Part shown: one piece after another, positions 1 through 12,189 of the stretch
How the letters are laid out: the number at the start of each line of letters is the position of its first letter
Numbering within the stretch: position 1 is the stretch's first letter
Assembly (NCBI GenBank): GCA_018105865.1
Contig: CM030847.1
Location: forward strand, 13,098,589 to 13,162,588
Length of the DNA stretch: 64,000 nucleotides
DNA from: Metaphire vulgaris
Taxonomy: Eukaryota > Annelida > Clitellata > Crassiclitellata > Megascolecidae
Reading direction: 5' to 3'
The notes under the pieces: model-generated
The model's input: only the letters and a program-made list of their open reading frames with translations
Database searches by the model: none
What the model was told of the DNA's origin: nothing
Translations under genes and position numbers: made by a program

Positions 1-1930
1 TGACGTCCGAGCTGTACTTTAGGGATTGGATTATTTTACCAATGCAGAAAACTCAGAATATGATACGTAATAGAAGATTATTGAAACTGAAATTTTATTT
101 AGCTAATTTTGATTTTCTTATCAAAACAGTTAAAAACTTACAGTAAGGTCAGGTGCCATTCGTGTTAGCAACGGTGTCATTTCAGGGCTGACAAGATGCC
201 AGTGTACCAAGGACTCTATCAAATAAGCTCTTGATTTGATTTAATATGCATTAGATTTATACAATTTTTTAAATGAATGCAGTCATAACAGATTAATATT
301 ATAATTTTAATGATTAGAATGGCATGCTTCAGTTAGAGTACATTTGTGCATTTAGGATCAGTATGATCAAATTTTTGTTGAAAGAGTGAAAACACTAACA
401 GACTACAAGGGGTAAGAAAATCCTTTAACACTCAGTTTTGTTCATAATTACATTTTACATTGTACCTTCACCGAGCAGGAATCCCAAAAGGAACAGTCCC
501 TGACAAACACGAAATGTTTAAGTTAGAGTCACTGACAACCAGCGTTTTTGCATATTTTCATGCAAATTTTGACTTTTCAAACTTTACAATTTTGTTCCAA
601 GCTGTACAAGTAGAGTTTTTGTAGTGGTAACCTTATTTTGGTGAGCGGCAAAGATTAATAATGGTTGGGTGTTGACAGAACATTGTCATTTCGAATGTTG
701 ACATTTGTACAGCTTTGTTGACAAATTCTTCGATTCCCCAAAGCTACCACTTCAGATGCTGCTGCAGAATATTTACTTATGGGGTACAGTTCGCGTGGAC
801 AGAAAACCTCGAAAAAGATAAAGAAATGAAACGACGAGACATAGACACTTTGACAGCAAATGACTTGTGTCAGATGGGTGACTCTGATGTCAAATTTTAT
901 ACCACCCTCAACGAATGATGCCACTTATGTGCTAAAAATTCAAGCAGGATTTTCAGATAAGTTTCCTGTCCGACCGTTGTAATAATTTACAATAAATATA
1001 TGAGAGATCGTGGACCTCAGGGAACAGAATAAAGTGTCATACGAGACTGCCCAAAAGTCCAAAATGAAAATTCTTAAATTTTCAACTCACATGAGAATCT
1101 TTTTTTGTTCTTCTTGATATTGAGGTCAACAGTAGTCACTGAGTATACATTCAGATAAATTAAGACAAGGACCTTGACAACAGGACACGGCTGAAATATG
1201 GACGATTGCAAGGGCTCTTAATGATTGATATTCCAACAATGTACGGTAATGTACCGGCAGCATCTGTCAGAGAACCACAATGTGTTCTTTCTGCACCGAA
1301 ACCTGAACAATATTTGGCAAGAAGTGATCGACGCAAATGATGTGCAAGTGTGCCAAATCAGAAATGGAAAATCGCACAGCAGCTTCTCTGACTACTGTAG
1401 TGTTCACTTATGCCATACACGCAATTGCTATGTTTAGTGTCACAGCTGAACTGAAGATCCTAAGCAGTCTTCTGAGCACACAGCACAGTTAAATATTTGG
1501 CCTTGCTTATTGTTTACGTTCCTCAATGATCAAACTGTTGATGTGCTGTATTGCCTTGTTGTTTGTTATCTTTCTTCTGGTGTTTACTAAATAATGAAGG
1601 CTAACTGTGATCAGTCAGTAACGGTCAGTAACAGTATGAAAATTATGCTATTAATTTAGTTGAGAAATTAATATATTAATTGATGTTCAACCTACAAAGC
1701 GTTCAGTGCTGCTTAATACACGGGACTTTATTCTCATGACGACCACAGGGACAAGTCTGTCCCATTTCATAGCTCTGTCCTAAATAACGGTTATACATGT
1801 TTTAAATGTTTTTATGGTGTTCAAACAACACACGCTTGATCAAAATATGTCATACGCATACTTAGGTTAATCATAGGAACCTTATGGTCCTTTTATGTCT
1901 AACTTAAATAGAATGAATCATGAAACCTTG
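1..1930. other. No recognisable gene or repeat
   Basis: AT-rich sequence with only short open frames (under 90 codons) that lack recognisable motifs and overlap on both strands. No domain, array, TIR pair or RNA gene was seen. Confidence 0.5.
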
Positions 1931-1934
1931 CTCT

Positions 1935-2115
1935 TACATCGGGCACTTATCCATCCTCGTTAAAAACTCTTTTGCAACTCCTCTCCTAAAAATCCTGGCC
2001 TTACAAAGCAGAACTTAATAACTATCGCCCCATCTCAAGTCTGGACCTTCTATCAAAACTTACTGAGAACATTCGGTTTTCTAGACTGATCGAACGGCTG
2101 TCAAATTCCTAAATA
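1935..2115 (+). pseudogene. L2-like reverse transcriptase fragment (family E)
   Basis: The translation contains the N-terminal RT block NNYRPISSLDLLSKLTE followed by a SRLIERLS-like segment, typical of L2/CR1 non-LTR retrotransposons. The same block occurs on the minus strand near 42.6 kb and 45.9 kb, so this is a short fragment of family E. It is broken by stops at both ends and is not functional. Confidence 0.7.
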
Positions 2116-2889
2116 TATTGAACTGTTCCTAAACAGTCGACCTACACTAAACTATATGTGGTGCTCGGGTCATGTTATGCTTCAGGATTGCAACATTGGA
2201 TTCATCCTCCTCTTCTTCTTTCTCCAATCAGTTCGAAAAGGGCGATAATCAGTCGAAAATGATGTCGCGAATTCCATCCTGTGACGAGGTTCTGCTTAAA
2301 AATTCGATTCTTATACGTGAATTATGTATTAAATCATGTTTTTATTTTATTTTTGCTCTTTACGTGGGATGTCAAGAAATTGAAGCGTTTATTCAGTAGA
2401 TTTCAACTTTCTGCATTTCGCATTTTTCCTCGTTTTATTTTTGCACGCTTGCCTTATGTCTATAAATTGTAATTTTTTTAGATGACGGTCAGTAAACAAT
2501 ACTTCATGAATAAAAAAATTAAATACATATGGAATGATGATCTTCAACAGTTTGAAAAACTCAAGTGAGTATTTAAATTTCTTCAATTTATCCAGATTAC
2601 GGCATTCTCTCAAATGCATTAACAACTCTTATATTGTTCTTTTCACTGACTTTTACGGAATAACGATGGTCGCAAACTTATCCGATGAAGGTCCTAATTC
2701 AGTAGGCATTTTTTCGCTTATTTGTTGTTTAGCTGTTGAGACACTTGAGATATTAAAATTACTAAGTTACTTATAAACTCAGTACTTACCAAGTTACTTA
2801 TAAACTCAATACTCAGTTAGTAGCAGCAGTACAGTAGGCTACTACAGAGTCAGTGTTGCCAGTCAACTTTTAGGAAGAAACAGGGTGCA
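2116..2889. other. No recognisable feature
   Basis: AT-rich spacer. Small overlapping open frames (about 2172-2776) show no family motif, and nothing else is supported. Confidence 0.4.
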
Positions 2890-3360
2890 TCCTAAAAATA
2901 TAAAGAAAGCTTCAGATTTGCAAACTCTAATCCTCTTCATATCGGCTTTAGTTAGTGTTGTCTTGTCTCATCTTCAACCGTCTTCGCTCCGAAGATTGGC
3001 TGCATTGTGGCTGTCTCCTTCCAAGTGTTACGGTCTTCTGCTGTTCTTATCGCCTGCTGCGCTGTTCATAGTCTTTAATTATTGTTCAGCTTTCACAGCC
3101 GCATGTAGCGACCGCCACACCAATGATCTCAGTAGTCGAACTTTGGAATGCTGTGACTTTGTCAATCTTGTCAATTGATGTTCCTGCCGTTCGTCTTTTA
3201 TTTAATCTGCTTCTTAGTTCAGCTTTACTCGAAATGTCGTCTGATATGATGGTCCCTAGGTACGGAAAGGTGGTGGCCTGTTACAATATTATATTCTTCA
3301 TTTTTTTATGGTTCAGGTCTTGTCTTTTAGTGCCATTACCTTTATCTTAGCATTATTTAT
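2890..3360 (-). pseudogene. RTE-like non-LTR retrotransposon 3' end
   Basis: The minus strand translates to segments resembling the post-RT region of RTE-like elements: VRLLRSLVWS and a degenerate ATRTAEDRNTW-type block. The 50.64-51.24 kb minus-strand copy has the same two blocks in better condition and the nucleotide similarity is visible by eye (shared text near 3000 and 50750, and near 3100 and 51140). The frame is broken several times. Confidence 0.6.
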
Positions 3361-3409
3361 TGTCATATATTTTCTGCCTATTTAAGTCCTCCCTGATCAC
3401 AAGCACGGA

Positions 3410-4010
3410 CTATGAGAGCCGCCGCCGAGGTTGGTAGGTGGCGGCTAATCTCCCTGATCCGCCGCAGCTGATAATAGCAAGATCGAGATACGTTTCCAAT
3501 ATGGACGTCAAACGTGATTGATGTGTCGAAGTGGACCCCAAGAGGCGCACTTCGGAGGAGGGAAAGACGTGCTGTCCATCGATCAGGAACGGGACCCGAC
3601 TGATCAGATGCCCCCTCTTGGGAGTTGCGAGCCTAATAGTTCTGTCTTGCACGATGATTCACTAATATCTGCGGGGGAAATTGAAGACGATTCACTAATA
3701 TCTGCGACATAAAGAATGAAGAGTGAGTATCCTAAAACCGACCCCTGCGGAACTCCGCTGACGACCCGGCGCGGAAACTGACTGCGTTCTGTCCGTAAGG
3801 TAGTCGCATAGCCTTCGATACCATAGGAGAGTTCGAGTCGACGAATGATGATATCCTGGTCCACAGTATCTAAGGCTGCCGAAAGTTGAAACGAACAGAA
3901 GAGGGCCATCTGGCCGTTCGCAATCGCGTCTACTGTCATTGAATATTCGCAATACGGCAAGTTTCAGTCGAATGGCCACGCCGGTACGCCGACTGATTCT
4001 TCGGCATGAT
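3410..4010 (-). pseudogene. L2/CR1-like RT fragment (family D)
   Basis: Minus-strand frames overlap to give, in order: SAYRRGHSTET, LDTVDQDIIIRRLELSYGI, a YLTDRTQS segment, VSGVPQGSVLG..LFILYVADI, and a C-terminal VRLLG block. These are standard RT motifs of L2/CR1-type non-LTR elements. The YADD region appears deleted between 3600 and 3700, where a short sequence (cactaatatctgcg) is repeated. A related copy lies at 59.6-60.0 kb. Confidence 0.75.
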
Positions 4011-6125
4011 TTAATTTAATTTATTTTATTTAATTAGCTATTTATATTGCGATTGCGCGTAATCAATTAATGTTAGCAAGCGCATTACAATTCATGTCAA
4101 TTATTATAAGCACAATTAAACAGATGTGTCTTCAACTGTTTACGAAAACCGACGGAGAACGACTTTATGTTCCGTAGCGCTGGTGGAAGGGCGTTTCAGG
4201 CATGGGGTCCAACGTACGAGAAGGCTCGTTGCCCCATGACTGTCCGAAGACGAGGTTTCTGGTATTGGCTGGTAGAGGCTGATTGTAGGCCTGGTCTATG
4301 TTGATGTTGGCGGGAGCAAATCGGCCAGATAGGTCGGACAAAGACCATTCCGTGCACAGAACATCAGCGTGCATAGTTTGTGTTGTATCCGTGACTTGAC
4401 TGTAAGCCAATGAAGAAGTTCACGAAGCGCCGGAGTGACCTGGTCTCGAGGTTTCAAGTCCAGCACCAGACGTGCAGCAGCATTTTGTACGCGCTGCAGG
4501 TTGGCCAGTGTAGACTTTGGAAGGCCGGCAAGACAAGAATTGCAATAGATTAGATAGAACATTACGAAGCGCATTAAAGCAGTAACGCGCCGCTGCTGAT
4601 TGTTCAAAAAGAAACGTCTTAAGTCTCGATAGAAAAATGTCCCGTGTAGTAATTCGATCTCGAAAAGTGTTCCAGTAGGCTTGGGTCAAACTTCGAGAAC
4701 ATACGATTACCGAATTTTGAATTAGTCCGAGAGATGACGAGTAATCGTATGTCACATGATCCGTGAGCCCTATCAGATGATCGAACAAGCCTACATTAAG
4801 TTTGCAGATATTCCGGTGCATCTCCACGAAGACATTTGTCCACCAAAGAGATAATTTTAAACTTTACTCTGAAGATCACCGGAAGCCAGTGTAATTTACG
4901 AAGAACTGGCGAAATGTACTGGTTCATTCGCGTCTCAGTTATCAACCGAGCAGCTGCGTTCTGTAATGATTGTAGTCTCTTTAACTGTGTGACGTTAATT
5001 TGATCCTGTAGACTATTACAGTAGTCTAACCGTGTGCAGACCAACGCATGAACCAGCGTCAATGCCACCTCACGCGTCACCGAGGTTATTATCGATCTTA
5101 ATTTACGCAATTCAAGAAAACCTCGTGATACCACCCTACTTATGTGATCAACCATTGACAGATCTTCATCAAGGAACACGCCTAGATTCCGAACGACCTT
5201 TGAGCGCAGAATCTGATCAATAGTCTAGCCTGGACAAAACAAACGCGGAAACCAGTTGTGAGGAGACTTCTTTGCCAGCGATTCGACAAATCTGGCGGAT
5301 ACATCGTATGTGATAGAAGCAGCTCTTGGCTAACTGTCCAACATGTTGCTTCGTGGTCAATTCGTTGTCGAACAGGACTCCAAGGTCTCTGACGACGGAA
5401 GAAGGGCGGACAATAGTGCTTTTGAAGTGCCAGGCTGCAATCGGTGTTGGACAGCCTAAGCATGTTAGCATGTGAGCCAAACCATGCAAGCTCAGTCTTG
5501 GAAGCATTGAGTTGCAATCGCCGTGAGGAACACCACCCTTGGACCTCTGTGATGCAATTTTGTAGACGACCTCTTTACAAGACATCTTTAACGGTCGTAG
5601 ATCTATTTATCACCAGCAAATATATGATGACGAAGATCATGACGTTGAAAAATGAGGACAAAGTCTTTTGTGTGTGTGCTGAAGGCAATCGGTCCCAGAG
5701 ACGAACCCTTGGGGCACAGAGCACTCGAGAGACAAAGCTGGCGAGGAATCATTTAGGTGGCGAAATGTCTGCTCGCGTTCAGTGAGGTAGGAGCGAAACC
5801 AGCTAAGGGGAACTCCGCTGACTCCGAAACGTTCCTCCAGGACATGGAGCAGAATGTCATGATCCACCGTGTCGAAAGCCGAGTTGAGGTCAAGTAGTAC
5901 AAGTGCAGTGACCTTGCCACGCGCCGCACGAGGTCGTTGTGGACTTTAATCACCGCTGTTTCTGTTGAGTGAAATCGATGAACTGTCGTCGTCTGCATCG
6001 TGCGTCGTGATTGCGCTCGGAAAACTCAGCAAATCGAGCAACGACGGTTCGCTCCACGAGCTTCGACACAAAACTCGAGTGTTAAATGATGCCATTAGAC
6101 GCCAGGTAACGGACCATTTGCAAAG
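4011..6125 (-). mobile_element. L2/CR1-like non-LTR element (family B), split by family A
   Basis: Minus-strand RT element. 5224-6125 carries a [13 protein letters not shown] block, [39 protein letters not shown] and SAFVLSRLDY. The reading resumes at 4542 with CNSCLAGLPKSTLANLQRVQ and ends near 4150 with an RAFSYVGPHAWNALP-like C-terminus, then an AT-rich tail near 4011-4045. The break between LSRLDY and CNSCLAG is exactly where the 4549-5217 insertion lies. Several frameshifts; inactive. Confidence 0.8.
4549..5217 (-). mobile_element. 5'-truncated family A non-LTR insertion with TSD
   Basis: The 3' part of a family A element: translation VTREVALTLVHALVCTRLDY, LKRLQSLQNAAARLITETR, LHWLPVIFRVKFKI and LSRLKTFLFEQ closely matches the intact-looking copy at 20.1-21.3 kb. 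It ends on the minus strand with a short CTATCT-like tail. A 6-bp direct repeat CAATAG flanks it (4543-4548 and 5218-5223). Deleting the insert plus one TSD copy rejoins the family B reading frame, so this is a clear secondary retrotransposition. Confidence 0.85.
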
Positions 6126-6189
6126 AGTATATTCATCAACTCCGACAAAACTCACACCATGTCAACACAAGGAACAAAATGCAACATTT

Positions 6190-6735
6190 TCATGCTAGGA
6201 AATTTGTTATTGTACGTGGGAGCCATTATCACAAGCGATGTCATGTGCTAAAAGGAAGTAAAATCACATTTGGCGAAAGCCCGTGCAGCGAATGCCTCCT
6301 TGACCAAAATATGGACAAATCACGGAATATCACTTACGACTGTGGAAAGGTATGGCCAATAGCAGCACCCGGCTGCAAGAGCACATGGCACAGAGCACAT
6401 TGGCACAAAAAGACGAAACTCGCATTGGAGACTTTCGAGATGAAGCGATTAAGAACAAGTGCCTTGGATAGCGAAGAGTGCCTTGGATAGCGAAGAGGAC
6501 AAAACGAATGGGTAATGAAAAGAGCCGAGTATCAGAAAATCCTATTAAATAACGTCAAAAGAAGAAAACTGACATTTTGGGCACATCGTAAGGACGGAAA
6601 ATAAAGAAATCGTACAAGGTACCAGGAAGAAAAGCTCAAAGAAGGCCGAGGATAACATGGCTCGACAAGATCCGAACCTGGATGGGACTTACAACCTACC
6701 AAGCAACTAACCATAAGCATAAATAGAAACGGATA
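6190..6735 (+). pseudogene. RTE-like retrotransposon C-terminal fragment
   Basis: Frames contain an LG-IITSD-like block, KARAANASLTKIW, KRRKLTFWAH and RRPRITWLDKIRTWMGLTT. This series follows the RT domain in RTE-like elements with long post-RT regions. An 18-bp segment (ccttggatagcgaagag) is directly repeated near 6465-6497. Frameshifts and stops make it a relic. Confidence 0.65.
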
Positions 6736-7099
6736 ACACTGGTCTACGTCAATTTTGCTGACTTGAAGATAACATGTGATCTTTATGTATTTTGGTGTGC
6801 AGAATCAAAAAATGACACCCGTTTCCTCCAGTCAAGAACAGTTTTGTCCCGCAAAACTATGTTTACTGATTTACTACTTACAGTAATAACGTAGTATTAT
6901 GTATTAAAAATCTTTAGCTACACTGAATAAGCAAAAAGATAAGGATACGCAAAAAGATATGCTGAGTATGCAGTGGGCATTTAATTTTAATTTTAACTCT
7001 TTAATTGTACAACAACCCAATAGGCAGTTTTAAACTGCAGACGTCAGTATTTTATGCCCTAACTATATAAGCAGCGTTAAACCGACGGCTGCATTCAGT
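6736..7099. other. No recognisable feature
   Basis: AT-rich spacer before the U1 fragment. No supported ORF, repeat or site was seen. Confidence 0.35.
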
Positions 7100-7745
7100 C
7101 GCTCATGAGGCTTACAAGTCGCAGCAAATTTAACTCTGTTAAGTAGTTTTCTGTGTCTACCAGCGCTCGAACACTTCGTCGACGGTGCAGGAATGATCCT
7201 TTCGAGTCTTGCTACATTTGTGGTTGTTTTACAACACCTAAACAAACAAGAGATGTGTCTGAATTTGTACATAGAGCTTATCATGCATATTTCGGAGCTA
7301 AATTGGGTGATCAGGAAAAGCTTTGGGCACCACATAAAGTGTGCAGGACATGTGTTGAAAACCTGAGGCAAAGAACTGAAGGTCAGAGAAAAAGTCTTAG
7401 CTTTGGGATTCTAATGGTGAGGCGAGAACCTCGAAACGGTGTTGATTACTGCTACTTCTGCCTGGTAAATATTGCAGACATGTCCACAAAGACAAAATCT
7501 TCCATCCAGTACCCAAATCTCCCCTCTGCTCTCAAACCGATTGCGTACTGTGACGAAGTTCCTGTGCCTATTTGCATTACTTTGGGAGTTTCTGACGATG
7601 ATGAATTTTGTCAGTCAACAGACACTGATGGTTAAGATTTCGTGACCTCTGAAGTTGACGCTGGAATGCACCAAACATTCAACCAAGCTGATAATAATTT
7701 TCTGCTCCAGCAGAGAATCGCGCCGTGCTTGATAAGTGACTGAGG
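7100..7745 (+). pseudogene. U1 family N-terminal fragment (three CxxC pairs)
   Basis: An open frame of about 160 codons (7153-7635, no ATG at its start) encodes SCYICGCFTTPKQ, HKVCRTCVENL and DYCYFCLVN, three CxxC pairs that probably bind zinc, then a YPNLPSAL segment. I recognise this as the N-terminal module of a large uncharacterised protein family found repeatedly in arthropod and other invertebrate genomes, generally as multicopy TE-like genes. After a TAA at 7633 the frame stays open for about 30 codons and the rest of the protein is missing. The C-terminal module of this family occurs on the opposite strand at 14.87-16.0 kb. Function unknown. Confidence 0.7.
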
Positions 7746-7809
7746 TAATCATATATAAGCCAACCAAAGGACCTCTGTCTTAGCAGCATTGAGCTGTAGC
7801 CGATGTGAC

Positions 7810-7812
<3 letters not shown>
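7745..7812 (-). pseudogene. Short RT fragment of an L2/CR1-like element
   Basis: The minus strand encodes an RLQLNAAKTEVLWLA-like block, the segment just after the YADD motif in L2/CR1 reverse transcriptases. It abuts a (TA)n array. The same block occurs at 47.6 kb (-). Confidence 0.6.

Positions 7813-7862
<50 letters not shown>
7813..7862. repeat. (TA)n microsatellite
   Basis: About 50 bp of uninterrupted TA dinucleotides. It borders the left side of the palindromic element; a similar array lies beyond its right side. Confidence 0.95.
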
Positions 7863-7864
<2 letters not shown>

Positions 7865-7984
7865 TAGACCTCTTAAATTATGGACTCACGTCAGCCAATC
7901 TCGGGTCCGCGAGCTTAGGGTAATTGTCTCTAACACCATAGCATCTATTAACTGCTGCTACTGGAGTTTGCACAGTGATACAGC

Positions 7985-9838
7985 TACGAGACACTCACAC
8001 TGAGAAATGAACTCTTTACACAATTTAAGTGACCGGAAGTGAAGTCATTACACTGCAAAATACATTGATTTAAAAACGATAAATCGTGTTAAAATCAATG
8101 TATTTCGCATATATTGTATGCTCCTGTTCTAGGCCGAATTTCTAGTAATTAGTATCGGAATCTAGTAGGCAAGAATTCGGCTTTAGGGGACTATATGCAT
8201 AGAGTAGGATCGCAATATTATTGCCAGTAATATAGTCCAGTGGCGTAGCCAAGGTTCCGAAATAGGGGATATGTAGAATTTCTGGGGAACCAAGGCTCGC
8301 CAAGAAGTTATTCGCAAATTCATGTATTCTCTTCGATCATGTTACGTACCCTTCCCGACATTTCTCATCGGTCTTCCTCAAAATCCAATGGCTGGGTCCC
8401 TGCCAGAATAGGAGGCCGGTCACCCGTGGCCACGCCGACGATATAGTCAAATGGCTGTTTGAAACTGATCCTCGTTTTATTCTCCCAGTTAGCAGCTAGA
8501 ATTGAACGTAGGGAGTAGCCAGGATCTGAGAAGTAGGAGGCACCGTCGCGTATGCACACAAACTTCTGAATTCAGTTGTGCCACAGGACTGCAATGGCGT
8601 AGGATTGATTGCACAATAAGGCACTCACATTTTTCGGCCCAAATGTTTCGACGAGCGAAAAACATCATCGTCTCAGACGCTTGGTGTGATTTCCTCGATC
8701 TAGTACTACACCTAAATAGTTTTAACTATTCATTGGTTTTGGGCGAATCTCACGACCGGTCTCGCTCCGAATAGTGGGCCGGGCCCCTGCGGCTACGCTA
8801 AAGACATATATAAGTGTGTGTTTGTGTGTCGGGGGGTAGCCAGGATCCTCGAATTAGGAAGCATCGTCGCGTATAGGCTACACACAAACTTCTGAATTCA
8901 GTTGTCTCAAGAATGCTGTGGCGTAACCAGATTCCAGAATAGAGGCCTTCACATTTTTCGCCCCCAATGTTTCGAAGAGCAGAAAATGTCAATGTCTCTA
9001 ACGCTTAGTTCGTTTTCCTCGATCTATAAAGACGGTGCCCCCTAATTCTCGGATACTGGCTACTCCCCTGGGCAGAGATAGCCATGTGTCAATTTTTTAT
9101 AACTCCAACCAACCCAATACAACCCGTGCTTGCAATAGGGTCACTTAAGCCAGACCAACCAAACCCACCGTCAAACATTTCAATTTCTTAAACTATGACT
9201 TACTTTCTGACCCAACCCATCATCAATATGAAAAAGTCTGACCCAACCGAACCTAATTCAACCCAACTCTTTAGTTAACTCAATCCATGACCAATTTGAC
9301 CATCTCTGTCCCTGTGTTCAATTCCGGCTAATAACTGTGAGAATAAAACGAGGATCACTTCCAACAACAATTTGACTATATCATTGGCGTAGTCACAATG
9401 GGGCGGCGGTCCACTATTCTTGTAGGGACCCCGGTCGTGAGATTTGAGCAAGACCGTAGAGAAAATTTTTTAGAGAGTAGGTAACATGATCGAAGAGAAT
9501 ACATAAATTTGCGAATAACTTCTTGACGAGCCTTGTTTTCCCATAAATTCTACATATCCCCCTATTTCGGAACCCTGGCGGAACACTAGACTATATTACT
9601 GGCAATAATATTGAGATCCTACTGCATGTAGTCCCCTAAAGCCGAATTCTTGCCTACTAGATTCCGATGCTAATTACTATATATTCGACCTAGATCAGCA
9701 GCATCGAATATATGCAAAATGCATTGACTTTAACATTATTTTATGTATAATTTTTAAATCAGTTTATTTTGCAGGGTAATGACGTCAACTTCCGGTTACT
9801 TTAAATGCGTAGAGTGTTCATTCCTGAGTGTGACTACC
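7985..9838. mobile_element. Foldback-like element with ~530-bp inverted arms
   Basis: Two long imperfect inverted arms, about 7985-8510 and 9315-9838, surround an ~800-bp centre. The arms share runs such as GGAATCTAGTAGGCAAGAAT and TATTCTCTTCGATCATGTTA in opposite orientation; similarity by eye is roughly 80-85%. Arrays of (TA)n lie just outside both ends. No transposase ORF is present. It could be a foldback or MITE-type element, or an old inverted duplication. Confidence 0.75.
8515..9028. repeat. ~190-bp direct duplication inside the palindrome
   Basis: Two copies, 8515-8705 and 8836-9028, start with GTAGCCAGGATC and end with TTCCTCGATCTA, offset by about 321 bp. They share CACACAAACTTCTGAATTCA and CACATTTTTCG. 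Confidence 0.8.
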
Positions 9839-9857
9839 AAATTTCATAACTGTATTA

Positions 9858-9861
<4 letters not shown>

Positions 9862-9905
<44 letters not shown>
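9862..9905. repeat. (AT)n microsatellite
   Basis: About 44 bp of AT dinucleotides on the outer right side of the palindromic element, mirroring the array at 7813. Confidence 0.95.
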
Positions 9906-9908
<3 letters not shown>

Positions 9909-10625
9909 GGTTGGTCGAAAAATTTTTTTTGTTCTAACATGATTAAAAAGTTGCTCTGACATCAGTGTATTGCTAAAATGCAAAAGAAAGTAAATTTTGA
10001 TATCGTTACAAGGTCCCAACTTTGACTTAAATATTTGCAAATTTCTTATACATTGTTATATGTTATAATGCAATATGTGATGTTCATATGTTTTACTTAT
10101 ATATTTATTTGCTTTCATTACGTCCAATAAACATTTATTATTGTTACCTTTTAGGTTTCATTGATTTATAAAAACCATTTTTTATTTCTTTATGAGCCAA
10201 CATGACATCGATTTGCATAAGTGAGTGTTGTAGAACACTCTGTGCTCGAACCAGCAGAAGGGCCGCCGAGATGGGGACAGAGGCAAATGCACAGGGGCCC
10301 TGCGGCCTGGAGGGGCCCGGGCCAATGATGAAGATAAATTATTAACAGGAATAAGAGAAAAAAGGAGGTCGACATGTCATATGCACAGGGGTCCAACGAG
10401 TTAAAGGGGGGCCCGGGCGCCGAGGACATCATAAACAGCGGGGGAAAAGCGACAAGCAAAAAAAGGTAATCACTAGTTTTTGAGAGTTGCAACACCGTTT
10501 CGTAAAAAGTGACAATCAAAAAAGGAGAAATTTTCAGACTTGTCGACTTGCTGTCAGAGGTCCGTTGGTTCTTCTACACAGAGGCCCGGAATTTCTCTCA
10601 ACGGCCCTGACCAGCAGTAGAATTT
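9906..10625. other. Spacer with a GC-rich duplicated motif
   Basis: No gene. Between 10275 and 10430 two similar GC-rich blocks occur (ATGCACAGGGG followed by GGGGCCCGGGC), probably the ends or internal repeats of an unidentified short element. Confidence 0.4.
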
Positions 10626-10629
10626 CATA

Positions 10630-11690
10630 AGCGACAAATTCCTATGGGTGGGGATGTTTTAAAAGCATACTGTTGGAACCTCAAGGCTGGAAAAGGCTGG
10701 AAATCAGTTGGTCGCGGCAAAATAAGTGACCGCGATGCATGCCTTATTGCTAATGAAGTTATTAAAGACTTTAACATGTTGTCTCCAGCAACAGTGGCTA
10801 AGTTGCGACGCAAAAGGATTTTTTGAGGAAGAATGTTAATGTTGAGCATAATGATGCGAAGCAGAAAGCAGAAACTACAATGAATTGGTTTTGATGGCAA
10901 GCAGGATGGTACGTGGGTAAATGCTTCAGGGTCCCGAAGGACTATAAGGGAAGAACACTATATCATTGTCTCTTTTCCAGGAGATCACTATATAGATCAT
11001 GTTGTACCTAGCAGTAGTAAATCAGAAGATGTTGCTAATGAGATTCTGTATAAATGATACAGATTCAACAGAAAGCCTTTCAGCTTTAGCATGCGATGGT
11101 ATTAATGGAATCTTCCGAAGGTTGAAAAAGAGTTTAGGAAGGCCCTTCCAGTAGCTTGTGTGCATGCTGCATTTTAATGAACTTCCTTTTAGAAAGTACT
11201 TTGCATCACTAGATGGCGGAACTGCTACAGGTCCTTCGTCGTCTTCAGGTGTAATTGCATCAGTTCATGACTATGATGCAAAAGACCTGCCTATAGCTAA
11301 CTTCTTAGTTCTTACCCGTTTCAGGAAAGGGTTTGAATGTTGATGAAAATATTAGAAACAGACCGAAATTGTGATCAGCTCTATTTCCGAAAGGCTTGAT
11401 TAGCAGTGCAAGAAGGGCGTGATTCAAGTCCAGATATCCAGCTTATGAGCAGCTTACTTCTGACGAACCAAGTATAGGCCTACTGCCTCATATACCGTGC
11501 CATGCACAAGCTGCAGAAATACCAATCAAAGATACAACTGCAGCCATTTCAAAAGTTTACAGCCACAAAGCGAGACACGGCATGATATTACAATGCAAAG
11601 TGTCGCAACTGGAATTGCCTATAGGATTGATAGCAAAGCAGATTTCTCGTGACTCGGGTAAATCAATGAAAGAAGAAAAGTAACCTTCGG
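10630..11690 (+). pseudogene. U2 family protein, degenerate copy
   Basis: Translated pieces, in order: KISDRDACLIANEVIKDFNM (10.7 kb), GINGIFRRLKKSLGRPFQ then LVCMLHFNELPFRKYF (11.1-11.2 kb), and PHIPCHAQAAE (11.5 kb). The matching pieces on the minus strand at 26.0-27.7 kb (ISNRAAAAISTATLFDYGL; GADST; YLHLNELPFRH; PIPCHSRTVEM) show both are copies of one family. I recognise the family as a recurrent uncharacterised protein of aphids, Hydra and other invertebrates with TE-like copy number. Many frameshifts; non-functional. Confidence 0.65.
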
Positions 11691-11699
11691 CTTTGCTGG

Positions 11700-12180
11700 C
11701 ATTCTAAATATATATGCCTTTTAATTATGACTATTTGTTGTGCTTTTCAGTTTCTCAAGAGAAATTTTTGAAAAGTTCCTGTCCGTTACTTTTTAAAAGT
11801 TTAGTCAGTTTTCTCATAGTTGTAGCCACATGTGGTATGTTGGAAGGACCAAAGTCTAGTCCCTATAATTGCTGCACTGCTGAGTTTACTCGACTTGTCA
11901 CAGTACATTTTAGTCATGGTCATGGAAATATAAGTAAAATAAGTATAATTTGACAAATTTTTTAAAAGTATTCTAAATTCAAATATTTAATAAAATTTTA
12001 CGAAAGGGTGCTACCTATTCAAGTGAAAGGTGACACCGCCTTATTAACTAAAAACGAAGACTTGAAGACTTGAATACCCTGACGATGAATTTAATTTAAT
12101 TTAAAAAAGATTGCCATAGAATACGGAATGGGTCTATATTTTTTTAAAGACATAAGTCACGATATTCAGTAAGGAAACTC
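11700..12180. other. No recognisable feature
   Basis: AT-rich. One 79-codon open frame (11714-11953) shows no family motif. Nothing else is supported. Confidence 0.35.
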
Positions 12181-12189
12181 GAAAGAAGG

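Noticed and set aside
655..924. Small protein genes on both strands
   Set aside because: Overlapping frames under 90 codons with no motif; no supporting codon or homology signal.
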